Part shown: in pieces, positions 6,260-12,840 of the stretch
How positions within the stretch are numbered: position 1 is the stretch's first letter
Layout: every line of letters starts with the position of its first letter
NCBI GenBank assembly: GCA_900757905.1
Contig: CAAEPN010000117.1
Coordinates: 1-21,292, forward strand
DNA length: 21,292 bases
Source: Clostridia bacterium
GTDB taxonomy: Bacteria > Bacillota > Clostridia > Oscillospirales > CAG-382
Direction: 5' to 3'
The notes under the pieces: model-generated
What the model was told of the DNA's origin: nothing
Database searches by the model: none
The model's input: only the letters and a program-made list of their open reading frames with translations
Translations under genes and position numbers: made by a program

Positions 6260-7120
6260 TTATTCGCCTTTTTCGGCAAAAGCCTTTGCGGCGGCAAGGG
6301 TATTTTTCATGAGCATGGTGATCGTCATCGGGCCGACGCCGCCGGGAACCGGTGTGATAAACGACGCTTTCGGCTCGCATTCGGCAAAGTCCACATCGCC
6401 TGTTAACTTTCCGTCGGCGTTGCGGTTCATGCCGACGTCGATGACAACTGCGCCGTCCTTTATCATATCGCCCTTTAAGAAATCCGCTTTTCCGATCGCC
6501 ATGACTACAATATCGGCGCGCCGGGTGATATCGGCAAGGTTCCTTGTTTTCGAATGGCAGACCGTGACCGTGCCGTTTGCGTGCAAAAGAAGCATAGCCA
6601 TGGGCTTTCCGACGATATCGCTGCGGCCGACGACGACGCATTCCTTACCGGTCGGATCGATGTCGTATTCCTTTAAAAGCTCCATAATGCCGGCCGGCGT
6701 GCAGGGCAAAAAGCGGTAATCGCCGATCATAATGCGTCCGACGTTGGTCGGATGAAAGGCATCAACGTCCTTGTCGGGCGAGATGTTGTTGACGATCAAG
6801 TCCTCGTTCAGATGGCGCGGCAGAGGAGATTGCACTAAAATGCCGTGAATGTCTTTCCGGTCATTCAAAACGTGTACTAAATCCAAAAGCTCACTTTCGG
6901 AGGTGTTCTCCGGCAGCTCATAAATTTCCGAGTAAAAGCCGACTTCTTCGCAGGCCTTTCCCTTGTTGCGTACATAGATTTTCGACGCCGGGTCTTCACC
7001 GACGATGATGACCGCAAGTCCCGGACGAACGCCGGTGTGCGAAGCAAAATCCGCCGCTTCTTGTTTGATCTGCCCTCTTATTTTTGCCGAAAGGGCTTTT
7101 CCGTCCATTCGTACTGCCAT
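6260..7120 (-). CDS. folD: Bifunctional methylenetetrahydrofolate dehydrogenase/cyclohydrolase
   Basis: FolD oxidises 5,10-methylene-THF with NADP and hydrolyses 5,10-methenyl-THF to 10-formyl-THF, feeding purine and formyl-Met synthesis. The protein has 286 residues from the chosen start. It shows the N-terminal catalytic region DPASKIYVRNKGKACEEVG (43-61), with the conserved Tyr49 and Lys53. It also has the QSPLPRHLNE segment, VDAFHPTNVGR, the nucleotide-binding VVVGRSDIVGKPMAMLLL and the C-terminal PVPGGVGPMTITMLMKNT. Start choice: ATG at 7118-7120 has AAAGGCGG 7 nt upstream and family homology (MAVRMDGKALS) begins there; the in-frame codon at 7147 lacks this support. It lies 28 nt after lgt and 23 nt before the kinase gene. 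Confidence 0.95.
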   Translation of the reverse strand: MAVRMDGKALSAKIRGQIKQEAADFASHTGVRPGLAVIIVGEDPASKIYVRNKGKACEEVGFYSEIYELPENTSESELLDLVHVLNDRKDIHGILVQSPLPRHLNEDLIVNNISPDKDVDAFHPTNVGRIMIGDYRFLPCTPAGIMELLKEYDIDPTGKECVVVGRSDIVGKPMAMLLLHANGTVTVCHSKTRNLADITRRADIVVMAIGKADFLKGDMIKDGAVVIDVGMNRNADGKLTGDVDFAECEPKASFITPVPGGVGPMTITMLMKNTLAAAKAFAEKGE

Positions 7121-7148
7121 AGTTTTTCCGCCTTTCTGAATGTGCAAA

Positions 7149-7997
7149 TTAGTTTTGATTCGTTTTTTCAGCTTGCTTTCCCGGTCTTTTTACCGCAAAT
7201 GCGATAAGTAAAATTACGCCTGCCGCAAAGCAGATAAAGGCAAGTAACTGGGAAATGCGCAAAGAGCCGATATAGAGACTGTCGCCGCGGAAGCCTTCGA
7301 TGACGGCGCGCCCGAAGCCGTACCACGTCAAATATAAAAGCAGGATCTGTCCGTCGTATTTCTTGTGCTTCCAAAAAGCGTTGATGAGAAGAAATCCGAT
7401 AAGATTCCATACCGATTCGTATAAAAACGTCGGATGGACGTACATGCCGTTCACGGTCATGATAAAGGGATTGTGTTCGGCAAGAGAGGCCGCGTCAAAC
7501 GTGTGGCCGAGGAAATCGTAAGGGCCGATAACGCCGTAAGCCTCTGCGTTGACAAAGTTGCCCCAACGGCCGACAAGCTGACCGATCATCACGCCCGGCG
7601 CAATGCAGTCCAGCACGCGAAGCAAACTCTTTTTTTTGTGGCGGCAGACCGCGAAAATGCCGATAAAGCCGCCGATAATGCCGCCATAAATGGCAAGACC
7701 GCCCTCCCATATCTTGAAAACATCCCAAAAAGCCGGGTAATTCTCAAGACTTGTGAGTACATAGTATAGCCGCGCGCCCACAATGCCGCTCGGAATGCAC
7801 ACAAGCGCAATGTCAAGCATATCGTCCACAACGAGCGGTACGCTTTTCATGCGCCAAAACGCGTAAAGGCAGGCAAGCGCCATGCCCAAAACAATGATGA
7901 TCCCATACCATTGTACCGAAAGGAAACCTATCGAAAACGCTGTGTGCGAGATCGAAAACGGACCGAGTCCGAGACGCGGAAATCCAACCAGATTCAT
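7149..7997 (-). CDS. lgt: Prolipoprotein diacylglyceryl transferase
   Basis: Lgt transfers diacylglycerol from phosphatidylglycerol to the lipobox cysteine of prelipoproteins in the cytoplasmic membrane. The 282-residue protein has about seven hydrophobic segments. It carries the family hallmarks: GIVGARLYYV (71-80), WEGGLAIYGGIIGG (97-110), the signature GQLVGRWGNFVNAEAYG (139-155, with Arg144, Asn147 and Asn150) and VHPTFLYES (187-195). A late RAVIEGFRGDSLYIG also fits. The C-terminus is basic and cytosolic. GGAGG precedes the ATG. It lies 33 nt after ymfH and 28 nt before folD. It probably shares the ymfF promoter. Confidence 0.95.
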   Translation of the reverse strand: MNLVGFPRLGLGPFSISHTAFSIGFLSVQWYGIIIVLGMALACLYAFWRMKSVPLVVDDMLDIALVCIPSGIVGARLYYVLTSLENYPAFWDVFKIWEGGLAIYGGIIGGFIGIFAVCRHKKKSLLRVLDCIAPGVMIGQLVGRWGNFVNAEAYGVIGPYDFLGHTFDAASLAEHNPFIMTVNGMYVHPTFLYESVWNLIGFLLINAFWKHKKYDGQILLLYLTWYGFGRAVIEGFRGDSLYIGSLRISQLLAFICFAAGVILLIAFAVKRPGKQAEKTNQN

Positions 7998-8030
7998 ATT
8001 GCTTCCTCCAAAGTCAGTCTGCGGCGCTCA

Positions 8031-9311
8031 TTAAACTTTCTTTTCGAGCGGAAGCACCGTCGAAAGCACGAAATCTTGTTCGCCGAATGCGTCGCGAAGA
8101 AGCGCACAAACGTCCTCAAATGTGACAGACGCGACAATTCTCGGATAGTCGAGCAAGTCAATGCCCTCAAAGCGGTATACCAAAAGGTCGCCGGCGATGT
8201 CCTCCGTCGAGTTGAAGGCGCGCAGCGTTTGCGCATAAGACGCACGGTGCAGACGGTCAAAGACCGCACGGTCAAGACCGGTCTTACGGTAGTGCGCAAT
8301 CTCTTCTTTAACGGCGGCATATACCTTTTCCGGCTCATTTGAAGCGCCGGAAATAGAGGTGTGAGCAAAGGTTTCAGAGCATTCGTATTCGTAGGAGTAG
8401 GACGAATCGATGAGTCCCGCTTCGTAAAGCCGTGTGTAGAACGGACTGCTCTTGCCGAACATCATATCGAGAAGAATGTCGTAAGCCGCTTGCTTTTTTG
8501 CAAGCGCGTCGCCGCTTACCGGAACGGCGTTGTCCTTCACGCCGACCGAAAACATCGGCATGGAGACCTCAAGTCGTTTCGAGATAAATTCCTTATAGAT
8601 TCCTTTCGGTTCTTCGGGATAAATGCGCTTTACCTCCGGTTTTTCGGACACCGGAAGAAGACGGTCGCAGATCTCCTCCACCTTTTCGGGATCGATGTCG
8701 CCGCATACGCAAAGTAACATGTTGTGCGGATTGTAAAACGCCCGATAAGCCGTGTGAAGAAGCTCCGGCGTGATTTCGGCAATGGTTTCGGTGGTGCCGG
8801 CCGTGTCAATGCGAACGGTATTGTTGTGATATAACCCGGTCAACATCCCGAAATAGAGCTGCCAGCCGGGATTGTCGTCATACATGCGTATCTCTTGCCC
8901 GATAATGCCCATTTCTTTCTGCACCGTCGCGTCGGTAAAATAAGGGTGCGATACGAAATCGAGTAATATCTCAAGCGATTCGTAGAACTTGGAGGTCGCC
9001 GAAAACAGATAGCAGGTGCGCTCAAACGTGGTGTAGGCGTTGGCGTTTGCACCGGTCTTGGCGTAGCGTAAAAACGCGTCGGTGCCGTCCTCTTGCTCGA
9101 ACATCTTGTGCTCAAGGAAGTGCGCGATACCGTCGGGAAGAATGATTTCCTTGCCGTCTAAGACAAAGCGGTTGTCGATCGAACCGAATTTTGTGCCGAA
9201 AATAGCGTAAGACGTGGACATTTTTTTCGGAACGACGTATACGCCAAGTCCGCTCTTGTGCTGTAAAAAGTAATACTTTTCACCGATCTCTTTATTTTCT
9301 TTGCAAATCAT
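8031..9311 (-). CDS. ymfH: M16 family metallopeptidase, YmfH type
   Basis: The 426-residue protein is an M16B peptidase with the inverted zinc motif HFLEH (64-68) in DGIAHFLEHKMFE and the distal ligand Glu140 in IIGQEIRMYDDNP. It is therefore expected to be the catalytic half of a heterodimer. Databases call this group EF-P 5-aminopentanol modification-associated YfmH (B. subtilis ymfH); the exact reaction is not known to me. Start choice: the ATG at 9309-9311 follows GGAGGAATAAGC, and the homology starts with MICKENKEIG. The frame remains open upstream only because it runs inside ymfF. It begins 2 nt after the ymfF stop, which suggests translational coupling and equal amounts of both subunits. 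Confidence 0.9.
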   Translation of the reverse strand: MICKENKEIGEKYYFLQHKSGLGVYVVPKKMSTSYAIFGTKFGSIDNRFVLDGKEIILPDGIAHFLEHKMFEQEDGTDAFLRYAKTGANANAYTTFERTCYLFSATSKFYESLEILLDFVSHPYFTDATVQKEMGIIGQEIRMYDDNPGWQLYFGMLTGLYHNNTVRIDTAGTTETIAEITPELLHTAYRAFYNPHNMLLCVCGDIDPEKVEEICDRLLPVSEKPEVKRIYPEEPKGIYKEFISKRLEVSMPMFSVGVKDNAVPVSGDALAKKQAAYDILLDMMFGKSSPFYTRLYEAGLIDSSYSYEYECSETFAHTSISGASNEPEKVYAAVKEEIAHYRKTGLDRAVFDRLHRASYAQTLRAFNSTEDIAGDLLVYRFEGIDLLDYPRIVASVTFEDVCALLRDAFGEQDFVLSTVLPLEKKV

Positions 9312-9313
9312 GC

Positions 9314-10603
9314 TTATTCCTCCTCGCAAACGGTTCCCGTGCCCTTGATGAAATACACGGAATCGAGAGAAACCTTGGCGGCTGCCGCGCGGATCTCTGC
9401 CGCTGTTACCGCTTCGATATTTTTCATGGTGTCCTCCGGCGTACCGCCGTTTCCGAAAATGATACGCGAAAGATACCATAAGCAAAGCGCGCTTGCACTG
9501 TCGTCAAGCTCCTTGTAGGCATTGCACAGCGAACGCTTTGCGTCGGCGATGTCCTCGTCGGAAAAATCGCCGTTTTTCATAGCGTCTAACTGCGCTAAGA
9601 TGGCGGTCATGGCTTTGTCTCGGTTTTCCGGCTCAATGCCGCTGGAAATGAACATCGCGCTCATAAACATATCCGGCATGGAGCGGCAGTAGTAACAAAG
9701 GCTCATGGCCTCGCGCACATTCATAAACAGCTTGCTGTTTGCCGAACCGCCGAAAATCTCGTTAAAAACGTTAAACGCTGCCGCGTCGTCCGAATTGACG
9801 TTGACGCCGCTCATGCGAAGTCCCATGACGAGCTTGCCTTGTGCGACCGGCATTTCGTCGGTCACCTCTGTGACTTCATCGGGTTCGCCGTCTAAGAAAG
9901 TCCGCGTCGGGAAAGAGGTATTGCGGTGCGCGGAGGCCGGAATGCGGCTTTTAACGATTTCGGAAAGCGCATCTGCGTCGCATTCGCCGTTAAAGAAGAC
10001 CTCAATCGGTGCGGTCTCCACGATCTGCCTGTAGCGTTCATAGATCTGCTTGGAGGTGGCGGCGCGAACCTCTTCGGCTGTTCCTAATTCGGAAAGGCCA
10101 TACGGACGCGCGCCGAACATGATCTCCGTGCAGCGCTCCTTGGCATAGGCGGCTTTGTTGTTGATCTTTGCGCCGATGGCGTTGACGAGATCGTTTTTTT
10201 CGCCCTCGACATAGCTTTCACGGAAAGCACCGTTTTCGGTGAGAGGGTCGAAAAGAAGGTCAAATAACAGCTCGCTTACGGAGTTCAAGAGATTCTCATT
10301 TTTATCCGGCAGAAAAACATCCTTGACAAAATCGGCGGCAAAGCCGACAATCAGGCTTTCGGCACGCTTTACATAGACGGACGCGATGTCGGAGGCATAT
10401 AGATACTCAAGCCGTTCCGAAATGGCCGCCATATCCGGATAAGCCTTGCAGCCGCGCATCAAAACCTTTGGTACAAGCGCAGTCAAGTGAACGTTTTCCT
10501 TTTCGAGCGGAACGACAAAACAAACGGAAAGATAGTTGGTCTTGAATTTTTCGGAAGGCAGGAGATTTAAGTGTACGCCTTCGGAAATTTTGATTCTCTG
10601 CAT
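9314..10603 (-). CDS. ymfF: M16 family protein lacking the zinc motif, YmfF type
   Basis: The 429-residue protein has the M16 two-domain fold features (QGKLVMGLRMSG, NVFNEIFGGSANSKLFMNVREAMSLCYYC) typical of the C-terminal half. At the place of the zinc site it reads HLTALVPKVLMRG, with no HxxEH or HxxxH pair, so it should be the non-catalytic partner of YmfH. In B. subtilis ymfF and ymfH lie next to ymfI, which completes EF-P modification; no ymfI-like reductase is in this window. The ATG at 10601-10603 is chosen for its AGAGGAAAA upstream and for homology start (MQRIKISEGVHLNLL); codons further upstream lie in the leader hairpin region. It is the first gene of a five-gene unit. Confidence 0.88.
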   Translation of the reverse strand: MQRIKISEGVHLNLLPSEKFKTNYLSVCFVVPLEKENVHLTALVPKVLMRGCKAYPDMAAISERLEYLYASDIASVYVKRAESLIVGFAADFVKDVFLPDKNENLLNSVSELLFDLLFDPLTENGAFRESYVEGEKNDLVNAIGAKINNKAAYAKERCTEIMFGARPYGLSELGTAEEVRAATSKQIYERYRQIVETAPIEVFFNGECDADALSEIVKSRIPASAHRNTSFPTRTFLDGEPDEVTEVTDEMPVAQGKLVMGLRMSGVNVNSDDAAAFNVFNEIFGGSANSKLFMNVREAMSLCYYCRSMPDMFMSAMFISSGIEPENRDKAMTAILAQLDAMKNGDFSDEDIADAKRSLCNAYKELDDSASALCLWYLSRIIFGNGGTPEDTMKNIEAVTAAEIRAAAAKVSLDSVYFIKGTGTVCEEE

Positions 10604-10636
10604 GAAATTTTCCTCTTTCTTTTGTGAAATCGGTGC

Positions 10637-10665
10637 GTTTGTCCGCATTCCTTTGCCGGACAAAC
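10637..10665. repeat. 9-bp inverted repeat in the ymfF leader (operator or 5' hairpin)
   Basis: GTTTGTCCG (10637-10645) and CGGACAAAC (10657-10665) are perfect arms 11 nt apart. They begin about 7 nt downstream of the expected transcription start and end 33 nt before the ymfF ATG. A further copy of TTTTGTCCG occurs at 10732-10740, upstream of the -35 box. There is no U-run, so it is not a normal terminator. A repressor operator or a stabilising 5' mRNA hairpin would fit. Confidence 0.6.
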
Positions 10666-10678
10666 AATATCAATTTAT

Positions 10679-10707
10679 ATTATACCTCTTTTTATGGTTT
10701 CTGTAAA
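10679..10707 (-). promoter_or_regulatory. Promoter of ymfF-ymfH-lgt-folD-kinase unit
   Basis: On the minus strand TTTACA (10702-10707), a 17-nt spacer and a consensus TATAAT (10679-10684) are present. The predicted transcript starts near 10672. It lies downstream of the glucokinase terminator, so the five genes form a separate unit. Confidence 0.8.
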
Positions 10708-10744
10708 GGGAATTTTTGAATAAAAGTGAAATTTTGTCCGAAAA

Positions 10745-10784
10745 GCAACAAAAAATGCGGTTTGTTCGAAAACAAACCGCATTT
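10745..10784 (-). terminator. Rho-independent terminator of hprK-glucokinase
   Basis: A perfect 14-bp stem (10753-10766 and 10771-10784) has a 4-nt loop that reads UUCG in the minus-strand transcript. It is followed there by TTTGTTGC, with the last stem bases also being T. It starts 25 nt after the glucokinase stop. Confidence 0.9.
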
Positions 10785-10809
10785 ACGCATATTGAAAAAC
10801 GAAATTCTC

Positions 10810-11757
10810 TTAAAGTCCGAGCATAGCCGCGCCGATGATACCGGCGTCGTTGCCGAGCTTGGCAATGCGAAGCTCAGTCTTGACTTTGTTGTTGCGCGTG
10901 TACTGTTCGGTGTTAACAATGGCGTTTAACGGGTCAAGCAAATAATTCTTCTCGTTGCAGATACCGCCGCCGATGACCAATACCTCCGGCTGGAAGATGT
11001 TGATGATGTTGGTAATACCCATAGCGAGGTCATAGATGTATTCGTCGACAACCTCTTTTGCGGCCTTGTCGCCCTTACGCATAGCATCGAAAGCGGTTCT
11101 GCCGCTGACTTTGCCCTCTTTTTCCACCATTTCATGCATAACGGTGTCCTTGACCGAAGCCAACTTTTCCTTCGTCATGTTGATAAGACCGGTAGCGGAG
11201 CTGTAAGCCTCCCAACAACCCTTTCTGCCGCAGGAGCAGGGCTTGCCGTTAAGGTCGATAACGATGTGGCCAAGCTCTGCGCCGGCATGGTTAAAGCCGC
11301 TGTAGACCTTGTTGTCGATGATAATACCGCCGCCAAGACCCGTGCCGAGCGTAATCATGACGGAATCCTTGAAGCCCTTGGCTGCGCCGCAGGCCGCTTC
11401 GCCCTTGGCAGCCGCATTGGCGTCGTTTTCAATAAGAACCTTCTTAACGCCTAAAAATTCTTTAAGCTTTGCGGCAAGCGGATAGTTCAAGAAGGGAAGA
11501 TTGTTGGCATAAACCACAATGCCGGTGTCGCTGTCAGCCGTTCCGGGCGTTGCAATGCCGGCATATTCGATGTCGGACACCTGAAGTCCTTCTTCGGCAA
11601 CTAATTTTTTGCAAAGCTCTGCCATATCCTTGATGATGAGGTCAGGCTCGCGGTCTGCGCCGGTAGGAACGCTGCCCTTGCGCAAAAGGTCTCCGTTTTC
11701 GTTGACAATGCCGACGGCAATGTTTGTGCCGCCGAGATCCACGCCGATACAATACAT
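10810..11757 (-). CDS. ROK family glucokinase
   Basis: This kinase phosphorylates glucose (or a related hexose) with ATP in the cytosol and feeds non-PTS sugar into glycolysis. The 315-residue protein has the phosphate-binding DLGGTN (7-12), the catalytic Asp112 in ENDANAAAKGE, LGTGLGGGIIIDNKVYSG (137-154) and the ROK zinc motif: His164 in AELGHIVID, then CSCGRKGCWE (174-183) with Cys174, Cys176 and Cys181. The late QPEVLVIGGGI also fits the family. Glucose as substrate is inferred from similarity to Gram-positive GlcK; N-acetylglucosamine or mannose cannot be excluded. AAAGGAG precedes the ATG. It follows hprK by 26 nt and shares its promoter and the downstream terminator. Confidence 0.9.
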   Translation of the reverse strand: MYCIGVDLGGTNIAVGIVNENGDLLRKGSVPTGADREPDLIIKDMAELCKKLVAEEGLQVSDIEYAGIATPGTADSDTGIVVYANNLPFLNYPLAAKLKEFLGVKKVLIENDANAAAKGEAACGAAKGFKDSVMITLGTGLGGGIIIDNKVYSGFNHAGAELGHIVIDLNGKPCSCGRKGCWEAYSSATGLINMTKEKLASVKDTVMHEMVEKEGKVSGRTAFDAMRKGDKAAKEVVDEYIYDLAMGITNIINIFQPEVLVIGGGICNEKNYLLDPLNAIVNTEQYTRNNKVKTELRIAKLGNDAGIIGAAMLGL

Positions 11758-11783
11758 AGTCGTGTACTCCTTTGATGTTTTTA

Positions 11784-12722
11784 TTATCTTAACGAGTCAT
11801 CAAACTGACCCATAAGTTTCTTGTTGAATTCAACTGCCGTGTTGTAACCCATCTTCTTCTGACGATTGTTCATGGCGGCAATTTCGATGATAACGGCAAG
11901 ATTCCGTCCGGGTTTGACGGGAACGGTGATGGACGGCACATCGATGCCCATAAGGTTGGTGTATTCGGAATCCAAACCGACGCGTTCGTAGAATTTGCCC
12001 TGCTGCCACGGTTCGAGATTGATAACGAGGTCGATCTTTTCGGTCAACTTGACCGCGCCCATACCAAAAATGCGGCGCACGTCCACAATGCCGATGCCGC
12101 GAAGCTCGACATAGTGCCGGATAAGCTCCGGTGCAGAGCCGACCAAGGTCTTTGCGGAAACCTTTTTGATTTCCACGGCGTCGTCGGCAATCAGCCGGTG
12201 ACCGCGCTTGACAAGCTCGATCGCCGTCTCGCTTTTGCCGATACCGCTGTCGCCGAGCATTAAAATGCCCTCGCCGTAGCATTCGACAAATACGCCGTGA
12301 CGCGTCATGCGGTCGGCAAGACTGACATTTAGGGAGGCGATAAGACCGCCCATGAAGTTGGAGGTCGTGTCCTGCGTGCGAAGCACGGGCGTTTCGTATT
12401 GCTTGGCCGCTGTGCAGAATTCCTCAAATACATCAAGTCCCGATGTGACGATAAGCGCAGCTATGCGCTTGCTCATGAAGCCGTCAATGGCATTTTTGCG
12501 TTCTTCGGGCGAAAGACCGAGCAGGTAGTGGTACTCCACCTTTCCGACTATCTGAATGCGCAGAGCGTCAAAGTGGTCGAAAAATCCGGCAAGCTGCAAG
12601 CCGGGACGGTTGACCTCTTTGCGGTCAATGAGGATCGGCTCGGTTTTTTCGGGATAATAGATCTTTTCAAGCTGAAATTCGTCAATGATCGAATCAAGGG
12701 ATACGGTATAGGTTTCAGACAT
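11784..12722 (-). CDS. hprK: HPr kinase/phosphorylase
   Basis: HprK phosphorylates Ser46 of HPr (and Crh) when glycolytic intermediates are high and reverses it with phosphate. The product is the co-effector of CcpA in carbon catabolite repression. The 312-residue protein has the usual N-terminal domain, then His142 in RHGVFVECYGEG, P-loop GDSGIGKSE (157-165), LIADD (177-181), the family signature LRGIGIVDVRRIFGMGAVK (207-225) and AAMNNRQKKMGYN near the C-terminus. The length matches the family. The start has AAAGGA about 13 nt upstream, somewhat far. In many Bacillota hprK is followed by lgt; here it is followed by a glucokinase gene, while lgt is in the next operon. A strong promoter lies just upstream. 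Confidence 0.96.
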   Translation of the reverse strand: MSETYTVSLDSIIDEFQLEKIYYPEKTEPILIDRKEVNRPGLQLAGFFDHFDALRIQIVGKVEYHYLLGLSPEERKNAIDGFMSKRIAALIVTSGLDVFEEFCTAAKQYETPVLRTQDTTSNFMGGLIASLNVSLADRMTRHGVFVECYGEGILMLGDSGIGKSETAIELVKRGHRLIADDAVEIKKVSAKTLVGSAPELIRHYVELRGIGIVDVRRIFGMGAVKLTEKIDLVINLEPWQQGKFYERVGLDSEYTNLMGIDVPSITVPVKPGRNLAVIIEIAAMNNRQKKMGYNTAVEFNKKLMGQFDDSLR

Positions 12723-12759
12723 GTTTTTTAATTCATCCTTTCAAATCGGATATAGGTCT

Positions 12760-12789
12760 ATTATACACTGAAAAGCACGATTTTGTCAA
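12760..12789 (-). promoter_or_regulatory. Strong promoter of hprK-glucokinase
   Basis: On the minus strand TTGACA (12784-12789), an 18-nt spacer and TATAAT (12760-12765) are present, both hexamers perfect. The expected start is near 12753, about 30 nt before the hprK ATG. Confidence 0.88.
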
Positions 12790-12797
12790 TATTAACC

Positions 12798-12831
12798 GAA
12801 AAAAAGATTGGAAAAGCGGCCGTTTTTTTCC
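12798..12831 (-). terminator. Possible terminator of the LtaS-like gene
   Basis: On the minus strand GGAAAA and TTTTCC (12826-12831 and 12810-12815) flank a self-complementary CGGCCG core. AATCTTTTTTTC follows. The stem is A/T-rich at its base and imperfect, so this is a moderate call. It lies 10 nt after the stop codon. Confidence 0.5.
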
Positions 12832-12840
12832 TTTGTCGAT

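Noticed and set aside
6237..6641. N-terminal extension of the shikimate-kinase-like gene to 305 residues
   Set aside because: The added part lies inside folD in another frame and is Arg-rich; homology starts at the ATG 6234-6236 with a ribosome binding site.
9312..9485. N-terminal extension of ymfH to 484 residues
   Set aside because: It overlaps the ymfF coding end; GGAGG directly precedes the ATG at 9309-9311.
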